This document shows, in pieces, positions 1 to 5,677 of a stretch of 5,677 nt of DNA. The translations under genes and the position numbers were made by a program. Below the pieces are notes generated by a model. That model was not told where the DNA came from, made no database searches, and was given only the letters and a program-made list of their open reading frames with translations. Within the stretch, counting starts at the first letter, position 1. Each line of letters starts with the position of its first letter. The DNA comes from Victivallales bacterium (GTDB lineage: Bacteria > Verrucomicrobiota > Lentisphaeria > Oligosphaerales > Oligosphaeraceae), in contig JAFZZD010000819.1 in the NCBI GenBank assembly GCA_017615955.1, positions 1 through 5,677 of the forward strand, given 5' to 3'.

Positions 1-37
1 AACTAGTTTTGCCTACGCTGCAAAAATGGAAATCAAC

Positions 38-51
38 GGTTCTTAAGAACC
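38..51. promoter_or_regulatory. Perfect 14-bp palindrome, candidate operator
   Basis: GGTTCTTAAGAACC reads identically on both strands; the bases on either side do not extend the symmetry. It lies about 190 bp upstream of the first gene in an otherwise AT-rich non-coding stretch. A palindrome of this size could bind a dimeric repressor or activator. No regulator gene is in the window and there is no second copy near the gene, so the role is inferred only from symmetry and position. It could instead belong to a gene upstream of the window. Confidence 0.3.
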
Positions 52-91
52 TCAGCATAACCATACGATAAACGCAAGAAGAGCAAAAATC

Positions 92-142
92 ACTGTTCAA
101 GTTTCTCTGCACCTCTGCGTTAAAGAGGGTTTTTTGAACAGT
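92..142. repeat. Nested inverted-repeat element with 9-bp arms
   Basis: A 9-bp arm ACTGTTCAA (92-100) is matched exactly by its reverse complement TTGAACAGT (134-142), enclosing 33 bases. The enclosed part includes the doubled phrase CTCTGCACCTCTGCG and a smaller hairpin followed by a T-run. From memory, phrases like CTCTGCGCCTCTGCGTTAAA recur between genes in many environmental bacterial genomes, but I could not verify that here. The 51-bp unit could be a small dispersed intergenic repeat, a structured terminator or a leader element. Confidence 0.45.
112..135 (+). terminator. Possible Rho-independent terminator
   Basis: A 5-bp stem CCTCT (112-116) / AGAGG (124-128) with the 7-base loop GCGTTAA is followed, after one G, by six T residues (130-135). 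This is the layout of an intrinsic terminator on the + strand, though the stem is short. It would end transcripts arriving from upstream of the window, insulating the gene pair, or attenuate a leader if the promoter lies before it. It sits inside the larger 92-142 inverted repeat, which could form a competing or stacked structure. Confidence 0.35.
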
Positions 143-162
143 TACAATGTATCAAAAGCGTC

Positions 163-192
163 ATCTGTGATAATCTGTGATAATCTGTGGAT
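163..192 (+). repeat. Triple 10-bp direct repeat upstream of gene 1
   Basis: Three units in direct tandem, ATCTGTGATA, ATCTGTGATA and ATCTGTGGAT, begin at 163, 173 and 183. The 10-bp period places each copy on the same face of the helix, as seen for cooperatively bound activators. The first two units also create TGTGATAAT (166-174 and 176-184), which resembles an extended -10 element with five of six bases of TATAAT. It may be a regulatory site, part of the promoter, or just a copy of a widespread intergenic repeat. The sequence does not decide between these. Confidence 0.5.
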
Positions 193-227
193 CAAATAAA
201 AAGACTCTATATTCAAATAAACCAATT

Positions 228-231
228 GGAG
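228..231 (+). promoter_or_regulatory. Ribosome binding site of gene 1
   Basis: GGAG at 228-231 lies 10 bases before the ATG at 242. The spacing is slightly long but workable, and it supports this ATG, which also begins a clear signal peptide. Confidence 0.65.
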
Positions 232-241
232 AACGGACACA

Positions 242-3200
242 ATGAAGAAGCTAGGTTTTGTGCTGGGGACGCTGGGATGCCTCTCACTTTTCGCGGCGGA
301 CGTGCTCATAAAGGCAGAGGACACAACACGCAAATGGACGACTGACAACGCGATTCTTGAGTTCATGCCTACCGCGCTACGCGTGCGTGTCCAGACAGAG
401 AACGGCACAAGCGGCACATACAGCACAGAGGTGAAGAACGCGGGCAAGCGCTATATGCAGGTGCAGATGGGCAGCTATGAGTATGCCATTGCCAATCCAG
501 TCTGCAGCATCAACGGCAAGCCGCTGTCCAATCTGTACACGGGCTGCAACACCATGCTTCTGCCGCCAGAGGCGAAGGGTGCATTCAACTTTGGTGTCAC
601 GGCACAGAAGGAGCCTGCTGGCAAGACAGGCCCCTGGTTTGACCTTAAGTCGATATGCTTCACGGATGCGCCGCTGTATGCGCCCGTGGTGGAGCTTGCC
701 AATGGGGAAAAGTTCGCCAAACTGGGCAGCAAGCTGACCATACGCATGGAGACCGAGGCGCAGGTGGCGGGCGGCAGCATATCGGCCCGCTTCTTCGTGG
801 GACCATCCTTCATAAAGTACCGTTTTTCCAAAGATGAGTCAGTGCAGCTGAAGCAAGTCAAGGGCAACATATTCGAAGGCACTGTCGCCATAGACCAGAA
901 TGCGCTGGCTTTCTCCAGCAAGGAGAATCCCTCCTGCTTCATCGGCGTGGAGGCATACGTGCATGGCAGAAGCTGCTACTACAGGCTGCCTTTCCCCGTT
1001 GAGGTCAAGACCGCCAACAGCGTGGACTTGAAGCAGGAAGCGCTCAGTGCCCTGTATGTGCGGGATGCCCGTGACCAATGGGCAATTGCCACAAAGGGCG
1101 AAAACCTTGCCAGAGGCCTCAAGTGTGAACTGGTGCCAAAGCCAGACTATTATCTGACAACTGACGACAAGGACATTTATGACCTGACGGACGGCAAGCT
1201 CACCAACCGAATCGATGACAAGCTGTGGTGGGACAAGGACTGCATCGGCTGGTACATGGGCAGCGGGCGTTCTTTCATCAAACTGGACTTGGGCAAGGAA
1301 CAGCCGCTGAAGAAGGCCGTGATACGCATCATGGGCGGCACGGTGAATAATTTCCAGTTCCCGTCAACACTTACCGCCCACGTCTCCAAGGACGGCAAAT
1401 TCTACTACACCACGTTTTCCATGAAGAGGCTGGCTCCCGCTGAAAGCGAGCAATGTGACTGGAAGCGCTACTACTATCTTGATGAGCAGCGCAATATGCC
1501 AGATACCAGGGTCCATGCCTTTGAATTGGACTTGAATGCTGACGCCCGCTATGTCATTCTGGACATTGAGGGCAGCACGGCGTCTATTTTCTCCGATGAA
1601 CTGGCAATCATCAAGGCTGACGTCAAGGACAGGGACTTCAACGGCGTTTACAAGGAGGAAGGCAAGGAACTGCCGCTGGAAGGCCTGATCATACGCCCAC
1701 GCGTGCCAGAAATCGCCGTGATGGCTGGCCTTCCTGCGCCGCAGGCAATGAAGATCACCGACATGCGCCCCAGCAAAGGCAAGAATTCGGCACCTGCAGA
1801 GATGGTTCTTGAGCTGCCCAAAGGCGTGACCATCATCAATGACGAAGACTACACCAAGGCAACTCTGCCAGATGGCGGCATTCGCTTCACATTGAAGCTG
1901 GACAACAATTTCAAGACTGGCAAGACCGTGAATAGTCCTGTGTTCTATCTTGCGGCAGATAAGGAAGCCAAGGGCAATGCCTGCATCTATGGCATTTCCG
2001 AGGGAGTGCCCCAATTCAAGTCCACTGTTCCAATGAAAGTTCTGGAGCCGCCTGTGATTGAGCCATTCAAGAGGATGCACATCAGCCTGTCCTGGATGAG
2101 CGAAGGCAGTGCAATGGGATGGCCTGACTTTTTCAACAACTGGCGCCGCCTGGGCTTCAATGTGGTCTCCACATTCCCACGCTGGTGGGTCAATGGCGGC
2201 CCCAAGCTGGAAAAGGTGAAGAAATTCGTGGATGACGCCCACAAGGCAGGCTACAAGACCATAATGAACGATTCATGCTTCCACATGATGGTGAAGGGCA
2301 AGAAGGCGGGGCATGAAATGTACTGCCAGATTCCAGGCACTCCAAACACATGGCTTTGCCCCACCTACAGAGGCGAGTTCTACCAGAAGGAGATGGAGCG
2401 CATCGCAAACTGCGTGAAGAAGGGCAAACCAGACTACGTGTTCTACGACATTGAGATTTGGGGCAATGCCCACAAGTCGGCGCCAATGTGCGAGAGATGC
2501 CGCCCCCTGCTGGAGAAGTCGGGCAAGTCATTGAATGACTTCCTCTATGACATGGGAACAGAGACCATGCGGGACGTGAAGGAGGCTGTCAGGAAAGGCG
2601 CCGAGGCTGCTGGCATACCAATGCCCGTGGTTGCCTCCTACGGCAGGCAGCCTGCAACCCAGAAGTATTTCATTGAAAAATGGGACTACCTCTATCCCAA
2701 GTACTTCGACATGGCGCAGCCCAGCCTTTACGTGTGCGGGCGCGCACAGGATGTGCATGACTGCATCCGCAAGAACCATCTCATTCTCGGCAACAGGGAA
2801 ATCCTGCCGTGGCTCACAGCTGGCACCTACGGTGAATTCGATTCCTACAAGCTCGAGCAGATGGTATTGGAGGCGATTATGAACGGCTCCATGGGCGTAA
2901 CATATTTCCAGATAGCCGACTTTCTTGATTCGCCTCTGGACTTCTACTACCACGCGAAGGCTCTTGCCGAAATACGGCCATACGAAGACCTGATCATGGA
3001 TGCAAAGCTGCTGACCACTGAAGGCAGCAACAAGAACATGACCTACACGCTGCTGCAAAAGGGCAAGGAGGCAATGCTGCTGGTGGGCAATTACAAGGGC
3101 GCAGCACCAGCCACCAGCATCACGCTGCCTTTCAAGCCAACGCAGGTTCTTGACCTGCGCGATGGCGTCAAGCTCAAGGCGAAAGGCAAGGTCCTTTCAT

Positions 3201-3244
3201 TTGATGTTCCGAAAAACGATATCAGGTTGTTCTATATCAAATAA
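242..3244 (+). CDS. Exported multi-domain glycosidase-like protein, long paralog
   Basis: A 1000-residue protein, probably a secreted or periplasmic carbohydrate-active enzyme. Residues 1 to about 19 form a Sec signal peptide (MKK start, hydrophobic core, FAA before Asp20); there is no good lipobox. Residues 20-145 and 146-258 look like two beta-rich modules, the first binding-module-like and the second Ig-like. Residues 283-460 resemble an F5/8 type C (CBM32-like) domain, with NLARG, DLTDGK, IKLDLG, VSKDGK and ARYVILDI. Residues 484-605 form another beta-sandwich. Residues 608-920 look like a TIM barrel: SLSWM (strand 1), FNVVSTFPRWW (2), DYVFYDIEIW (4, Asp736/Glu738), DMAQPSLYV (6) and TAGTYGEFD (7, Glu865/Asp867). 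A CxxC (Cys750/753) follows strand 4. Residues 925-1000 are a small beta-domain. The catalytic assignments and hydrolase role are inferences; I cannot name a family or substrate. It probably shares a transcript with the shorter paralog 20 bp downstream. Confidence 0.8.
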   Translation: MKKLGFVLGTLGCLSLFAADVLIKAEDTTRKWTTDNAILEFMPTALRVRVQTENGTSGTYSTEVKNAGKRYMQVQMGSYEYAIANPVCSINGKPLSNLYTGCNTMLLPPEAKGAFNFGVTAQKEPAGKTGPWFDLKSICFTDAPLYAPVVELANGEKFAKLGSKLTIRMETEAQVAGGSISARFFVGPSFIKYRFSKDESVQLKQVKGNIFEGTVAIDQNALAFSSKENPSCFIGVEAYVHGRSCYYRLPFPVEVKTANSVDLKQEALSALYVRDARDQWAIATKGENLARGLKCELVPKPDYYLTTDDKDIYDLTDGKLTNRIDDKLWWDKDCIGWYMGSGRSFIKLDLGKEQPLKKAVIRIMGGTVNNFQFPSTLTAHVSKDGKFYYTTFSMKRLAPAESEQCDWKRYYYLDEQRNMPDTRVHAFELDLNADARYVILDIEGSTASIFSDELAIIKADVKDRDFNGVYKEEGKELPLEGLIIRPRVPEIAVMAGLPAPQAMKITDMRPSKGKNSAPAEMVLELPKGVTIINDEDYTKATLPDGGIRFTLKLDNNFKTGKTVNSPVFYLAADKEAKGNACIYGISEGVPQFKSTVPMKVLEPPVIEPFKRMHISLSWMSEGSAMGWPDFFNNWRRLGFNVVSTFPRWWVNGGPKLEKVKKFVDDAHKAGYKTIMNDSCFHMMVKGKKAGHEMYCQIPGTPNTWLCPTYRGEFYQKEMERIANCVKKGKPDYVFYDIEIWGNAHKSAPMCERCRPLLEKSGKSLNDFLYDMGTETMRDVKEAVRKGAEAAGIPMPVVASYGRQPATQKYFIEKWDYLYPKYFDMAQPSLYVCGRAQDVHDCIRKNHLILGNREILPWLTAGTYGEFDSYKLEQMVLEAIMNGSMGVTYFQIADFLDSPLDFYYHAKALAEIRPYEDLIMDAKLLTTEGSNKNMTYTLLQKGKEAMLLVGNYKGAAPATSITLPFKPTQVLDLRDGVKLKAKGKVLSFDVPKNDIRLFYIK

Positions 3245-3250
3245 CGGAAA

Positions 3251-3257
3251 AAAGGAG
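3251..3257 (+). promoter_or_regulatory. Strong ribosome binding site of gene 2
   Basis: AAAGGAG ends 7 bases before the ATG at 3265 and lies wholly in the 20-bp gap after the gene 1 stop. It is a better Shine-Dalgarno than that of gene 1 and fixes the start of the second gene. There is no room for a separate promoter in the gap, which supports co-transcription. Confidence 0.8.
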
Positions 3258-3264
3258 CATATCT

Positions 3265-5502
3265 ATGAAGAAACTGTTTTTGCTGTTTGTCGCGACCTCT
3301 TTGCTTTGCCTTGCGGAACGACCGACACCAACGGAAATGCGTGAACTTTGGGCGCAGAGGACAAAGGGCACGAACCTGGCTCTGGGCAAAAAATGCCAGC
3401 TGGTGCCCAATACCGACTACCATCTGACAAAAAAGGGCGACACGGACGAATTGGACTTGACTGACGGCAAATTCGCCAGCAAGAGCGAAGATCGGCTGTG
3501 GTTCTATTCGGGGGCAGTGGGCTGGTATCATGGCCTCGGGCATTCCTTCATCAAGATTGATCTGGAGAATGTGGAGCCTGTTGAAAAGGTGGTCATACGC
3601 CTGCTGGGCGGCTCCACTGGCAACTTCAAATTCCCCAGGTACATGACAGTGCATGTTTCCAAGGACGGCAAGGCCTACCACCAGGCATGCTCCATGCAGA
3701 AGCTGGCTCCCTGCGAAAGCGAGCAGTGTGACTGGAAGCGCTACTACTACCTTGAAGAGAACCTGCAATGGAGCAAGTCGTGGACCTATCCCTTCGAACT
3801 GGCCGTCAATGCGGAGGCGCGCTACATCATACTGGAGATCAAGGCGGAGAGCGGCTCCATATTCAGCGATGAAATGGCCATCATCAAGGCGGAAACGCAG
3901 GGCGCGGGCTTCAATGAGGCATACAAGACACCTGCCCAGGAGATACCCATGGAAGGCTTGATCATACGCACGCGCCTGCCAGAACTGGCAATAATGGCGG
4001 GTCTGCCAGCGCCCCAGAAGCTGATGGTCAGGGACCTCAGGCCAGAGGCTGTGAAGAAAAAGGACTTTGGCAAGCTGGTGATGGTATTTCCCAAGGGCGT
4101 CTCAATCATCAATGACAAGGACTTCGTCTTCGAGGAAACCGCCGATGGCGTAAAATACGAATACGACCTGAAGCAGAGCAAGGGCAAGACGCCAGTGTTC
4201 TATCTGGAGGCGAAAGGCGATGTTACTGGCAATGCCAGCATCTATGCGGTCACATCCGAAGGGCCGCAGTTCAAGCATACGGTGCCAGTGAAGGTGGTTC
4301 AGCCGCCAGAGGTAAAGCCCTTCAAGCGCCTGCATGTGAGCCTTTCCTGGATGAGCGAGGAAGCGGGGCGCAAATGGCCTGATTTCCTGAACAACTGGCG
4401 CCGCCTGGGCTTCAATGTGGTGAGTTCCTTCCCGCGCTACTGGTGGAACGAACCCAGCGTATTGAGAGGTAAGGAGTATGTGGAGGCAGCGCACAAAGCT
4501 GGCTACAAGGTGATCATGAACGATTCCAGCCTGCACATGATGGTCAGCGGAAAGAAGCCTGGCAACGAGATGTTCTGCATAATCCCTGGCAATGACACCC
4601 ACAAATGGCTGTGCCCCTCATACAAGGGCGAGTTCTACCAGAAGGAGCTGGAGCGCGTGCGCCGCTGCACACGTAATGGCAAGCCCGACTATGTGTTCTA
4701 CGACATTGAGATCTGGCACCAGGCAAAGCAGTCCTCCAAGAAATGCACCCGCTGCAAGGAGGCAATCAAGGCATCAGGGAAGACGCAGGAGGAATACCTG
4801 TTTGAGCGAGGCAAGGAAATAATGGCGGACCTGAAGGAGGCCATCCGCAAGGGCGCGGAGGACGCCGGCATACCAATGCCCGTCATCGGCTCCTACAACA
4901 GGCATGCCAACTCGCCGTATTATGGCATCGAGCGCTGGGAGGACATTTATCCCGCTTCAATTGATATGGCACAGCCCAGCCTCTACGTGGCAGGCCGTGC
5001 GCAGGATGTGCACAACTCCATTCTCAACAACCACAAGAAACTTGGCAACAAGATGATCATACCCTGGCTGACCGCTGGAACATACGGGGAAATCGATTCC
5101 TACAAGATTGAGCAGATGGTGCTGGAGGCGTTGATGAATGGCGCAAATGGCATCACATACTACAAGGAAACTGATTTCTACGATACTCCAATGGACTTCT
5201 ACTACCACGCAAAGGCACTGGCTGAAATCCAGCCATACGAGGACCTGGTAATGGACGGCGCAGTCACCGAAGTGAAAGGCAGCAACGAGGATATGACATA
5301 CTCCATGCTGGTGATGGGCAATGAGGCACTGCTGCTGGTGGGCAACTACAAGGGCGCTAAATCGGCAACGACTGTGACGCTGCCCTTCAAGCCAAAGCAG
5401 GTGCTGGATCTGCGTGACAATGGTGTCAAGCTCAATGCCAAGGGCGATGTTCTTTCATTTGACGTGCCAAAGGACGAGATCAGGCTGTTCTACATCAAAT
5501 GA
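3265..5502 (+). CDS. Exported glycosidase-like protein, short paralog
   Basis: A 745-residue paralog of the preceding gene, lacking its roughly 260-residue N-terminal extension. Residues 1-17 are a signal peptide (MKKLFLLFVATSLLCLA). After a short linker, the F5/8C-like domain begins near residue 33 (NLALGKK, DLTDGK, IKIDL, VSKDGK, ARYIILEI) and ends near 210. A beta-sandwich follows (about 234-349), then a TIM-barrel-like domain (352-664) and a C-terminal beta-domain (670-745). The candidate acidic residues are conserved: Asp480/Glu482 in FYDIEIW and Glu609/Asp611 in TAGTYGEID; so is the CxxC (Cys494/497). By hand count, 32 of 42 residues match the paralog across the start of the barrel, and 21 of the last 25. 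Few indels separate the two over the shared 720 residues. It differs at the end of predicted strand 8, where Glu635 replaces Ile891. Role as a secreted glycan-active enzyme is inferred; substrate unknown. Confidence 0.8.
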   Translation: MKKLFLLFVATSLLCLAERPTPTEMRELWAQRTKGTNLALGKKCQLVPNTDYHLTKKGDTDELDLTDGKFASKSEDRLWFYSGAVGWYHGLGHSFIKIDLENVEPVEKVVIRLLGGSTGNFKFPRYMTVHVSKDGKAYHQACSMQKLAPCESEQCDWKRYYYLEENLQWSKSWTYPFELAVNAEARYIILEIKAESGSIFSDEMAIIKAETQGAGFNEAYKTPAQEIPMEGLIIRTRLPELAIMAGLPAPQKLMVRDLRPEAVKKKDFGKLVMVFPKGVSIINDKDFVFEETADGVKYEYDLKQSKGKTPVFYLEAKGDVTGNASIYAVTSEGPQFKHTVPVKVVQPPEVKPFKRLHVSLSWMSEEAGRKWPDFLNNWRRLGFNVVSSFPRYWWNEPSVLRGKEYVEAAHKAGYKVIMNDSSLHMMVSGKKPGNEMFCIIPGNDTHKWLCPSYKGEFYQKELERVRRCTRNGKPDYVFYDIEIWHQAKQSSKKCTRCKEAIKASGKTQEEYLFERGKEIMADLKEAIRKGAEDAGIPMPVIGSYNRHANSPYYGIERWEDIYPASIDMAQPSLYVAGRAQDVHNSILNNHKKLGNKMIIPWLTAGTYGEIDSYKIEQMVLEALMNGANGITYYKETDFYDTPMDFYYHAKALAEIQPYEDLVMDGAVTEVKGSNEDMTYSMLVMGNEALLLVGNYKGAKSATTVTLPFKPKQVLDLRDNGVKLNAKGDVLSFDVPKDEIRLFYIK

Positions 5503-5554
5503 GTTGCCGTAGTAGCGACGGCGTCCCCACGCCAGTTGCCGTAGTAGCGACGGC
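5502..5554 (+). repeat. Two direct copies of a 21-bp GC-rich repeat
   Basis: Identical 21-bp units occupy 5502-5522 and 5534-5554 (start AGTTGCCGTAGTAG, end CGACGGC), separated by 11 bases. The first begins on the last base of the gene 2 stop codon. A reverse-oriented partial copy (GTCGCTACT, 5660-5668) lies near the window end. The spacer after the first copy lets GGCGT (5520-5524) pair with ACGCC (5529-5533) around a CCCC loop. The units look like members of a dispersed intergenic repeat family. Confidence 0.75.
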
Positions 5555-5580
5555 CTTAGCGTAGCGTACCTCGCCGTCGC
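5547..5580. repeat. Hairpin from inverted GCGACGGC / GCCGTCGC arms
   Basis: The 8-bp arm GCGACGGC (5547-5554) is exactly complementary to GCCGTCGC (5573-5580), with an 18-base loop that itself contains AGCGT twice. The left arm is the end of the second 21-bp repeat copy. No T-run follows, so it is not a classic intrinsic terminator, but it could protect the 3' end of the mRNA. Confidence 0.5.
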
Positions 5581-5624
5581 ACCAAAAGATATGCCGCCAC
5601 CAACAGGCAGGGCACGCCACGGAC

Positions 5625-5646
5625 GCGACGGCGTCTTCGCCGTCGC
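5625..5646. repeat. Strong GC-rich hairpin, 9-bp stem and 4-base loop
   Basis: GCGACGGCG (5625-5633) pairs perfectly with CGCCGTCGC (5638-5646) around the loop TCTT. The same core words recur at 5515-5525 and 5571-5582: 11 bp (GCGACGGCGTC) and 12 bp (TCGCCGTCGCAC) are shared exactly. It is followed by ACAATGG rather than a T-run. It may act as a bidirectional transcript end or a REP-like element. Confidence 0.6.
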
Positions 5647-5677
5647 ACAATGGCATGTTGTCGCTACTGCCGTCCCT

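Larger units (their letters stand above)
5503..5677. other. Non-coding repeat-rich tail downstream of the gene pair
   Basis: The last 175 bases are filled with permutations of the word GCGACGGC and its complement, in direct and inverted order, with one less repetitive stretch at about 5581-5620. No convincing gene is present. The base composition is clearly more GC-rich than the leader at 1-241. The arrangement suggests accumulation of a short dispersed repeat in an intergenic region, with likely RNA secondary structure behind the gene 2 stop codon. Confidence 0.6.

Noticed and set aside
185..213. Sigma70-like promoter with -10 TATATT at 208-213
   Set aside because: The -10 is acceptable but the hexamer 17 bp upstream (CTGTGG) does not resemble TTGACA. 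Other -10-like words (TACAAT at 143-148, GATAAT at 169-174) are equally plausible, so no single promoter can be called.
275..280. Lipoprotein signal in gene 1 (Cys13 after TLG)
   Set aside because: The residues before the cysteine do not match a lipobox well and the hydrophobic core continues past it, so ordinary signal peptidase cleavage near residue 19 fits better.
142..447. 101-codon minus-strand open frame across the leader and start of gene 1
   Set aside because: It runs through the leader repeats and the signal peptide region of gene 1, with no recognisable protein features.
1364..2242. 292-codon minus-strand open frame opposite gene 1
   Set aside because: It lies wholly opposite a well-supported exported protein. 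A similar-texture frame appears opposite the paralog, as expected from shared codon usage on the real strand. The translation shows no domain or signal.
5502..5554. Two 21-bp repeats with an 11-bp spacer, considered as a CRISPR remnant
   Set aside because: Only two copies, the spacer is far too short, and the units belong to a wider set of inverted and partial copies. No cas gene is nearby.
5495..5656. 53-codon minus-strand open frame through the repeat tail (starts MPLCDGEDAV)
   Set aside because: It is open because the GC-rich repeats lack stop codons in this frame. It repeats CDGE from the repeat core, overlaps the end of gene 2, and no clear ribosome binding site precedes it.

Overview
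The window holds two large co-directional protein genes on the + strand, a 241-bp AT-rich leader in front of them and a 175-bp GC-rich, repeat-filled tail behind them. No tRNA, rRNA, CRISPR array, transposase or other recognisable mobile gene was seen. The style of the genes (exported multi-domain proteins with an F5/8C-like carbohydrate-binding module and a TIM-barrel glycosidase-like domain) and the short GC-rich dispersed repeats suggest a free-living or gut bacterium of the PVC group, perhaps Lentisphaerota/Victivallales-like. This taxonomic guess rests on overall resemblance, not on a marker gene.

Layout: 1-241 is non-coding and contains a perfect 14-bp palindrome (38-51), a nested inverted-repeat element with a terminator-like hairpin and T-run (92-142), a 10-bp-period triple repeat (163-192) and a ribosome binding site (228-231). 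Gene 1 (242-3244, 1000 aa) and gene 2 (3265-5502, 745 aa) are tandem paralogs separated by 20 bp, with a strong Shine-Dalgarno sequence in the gap, so they are almost certainly one transcription unit. The repeat tail starts on the last base of the gene 2 stop codon and runs to the window end. It carries two direct copies of a 21-bp unit, a partial inverted copy, and at least two hairpins built from the same core.

How the genes work together: both products look exported and share, in order, an F5/8C-like beta-sandwich, a second beta-sandwich or Ig-like linker domain, a TIM-barrel-like domain with conserved acidic residues at the expected ends of strands 4 and 7, and a C-terminal beta-domain. 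Gene 1 has about 260 extra N-terminal residues that look like further beta-rich binding modules. The simplest reading is a duplicated pair of secreted or periplasmic carbohydrate-active proteins acting on related parts of one glycan. The substrate cannot be read from the sequence, and I cannot assign the barrel to a named glycoside hydrolase family. The most interesting points are this possibly undescribed family, the divergence of the paralogs near the predicted active site against strong overall conservation, and the structured repeats on both flanks.
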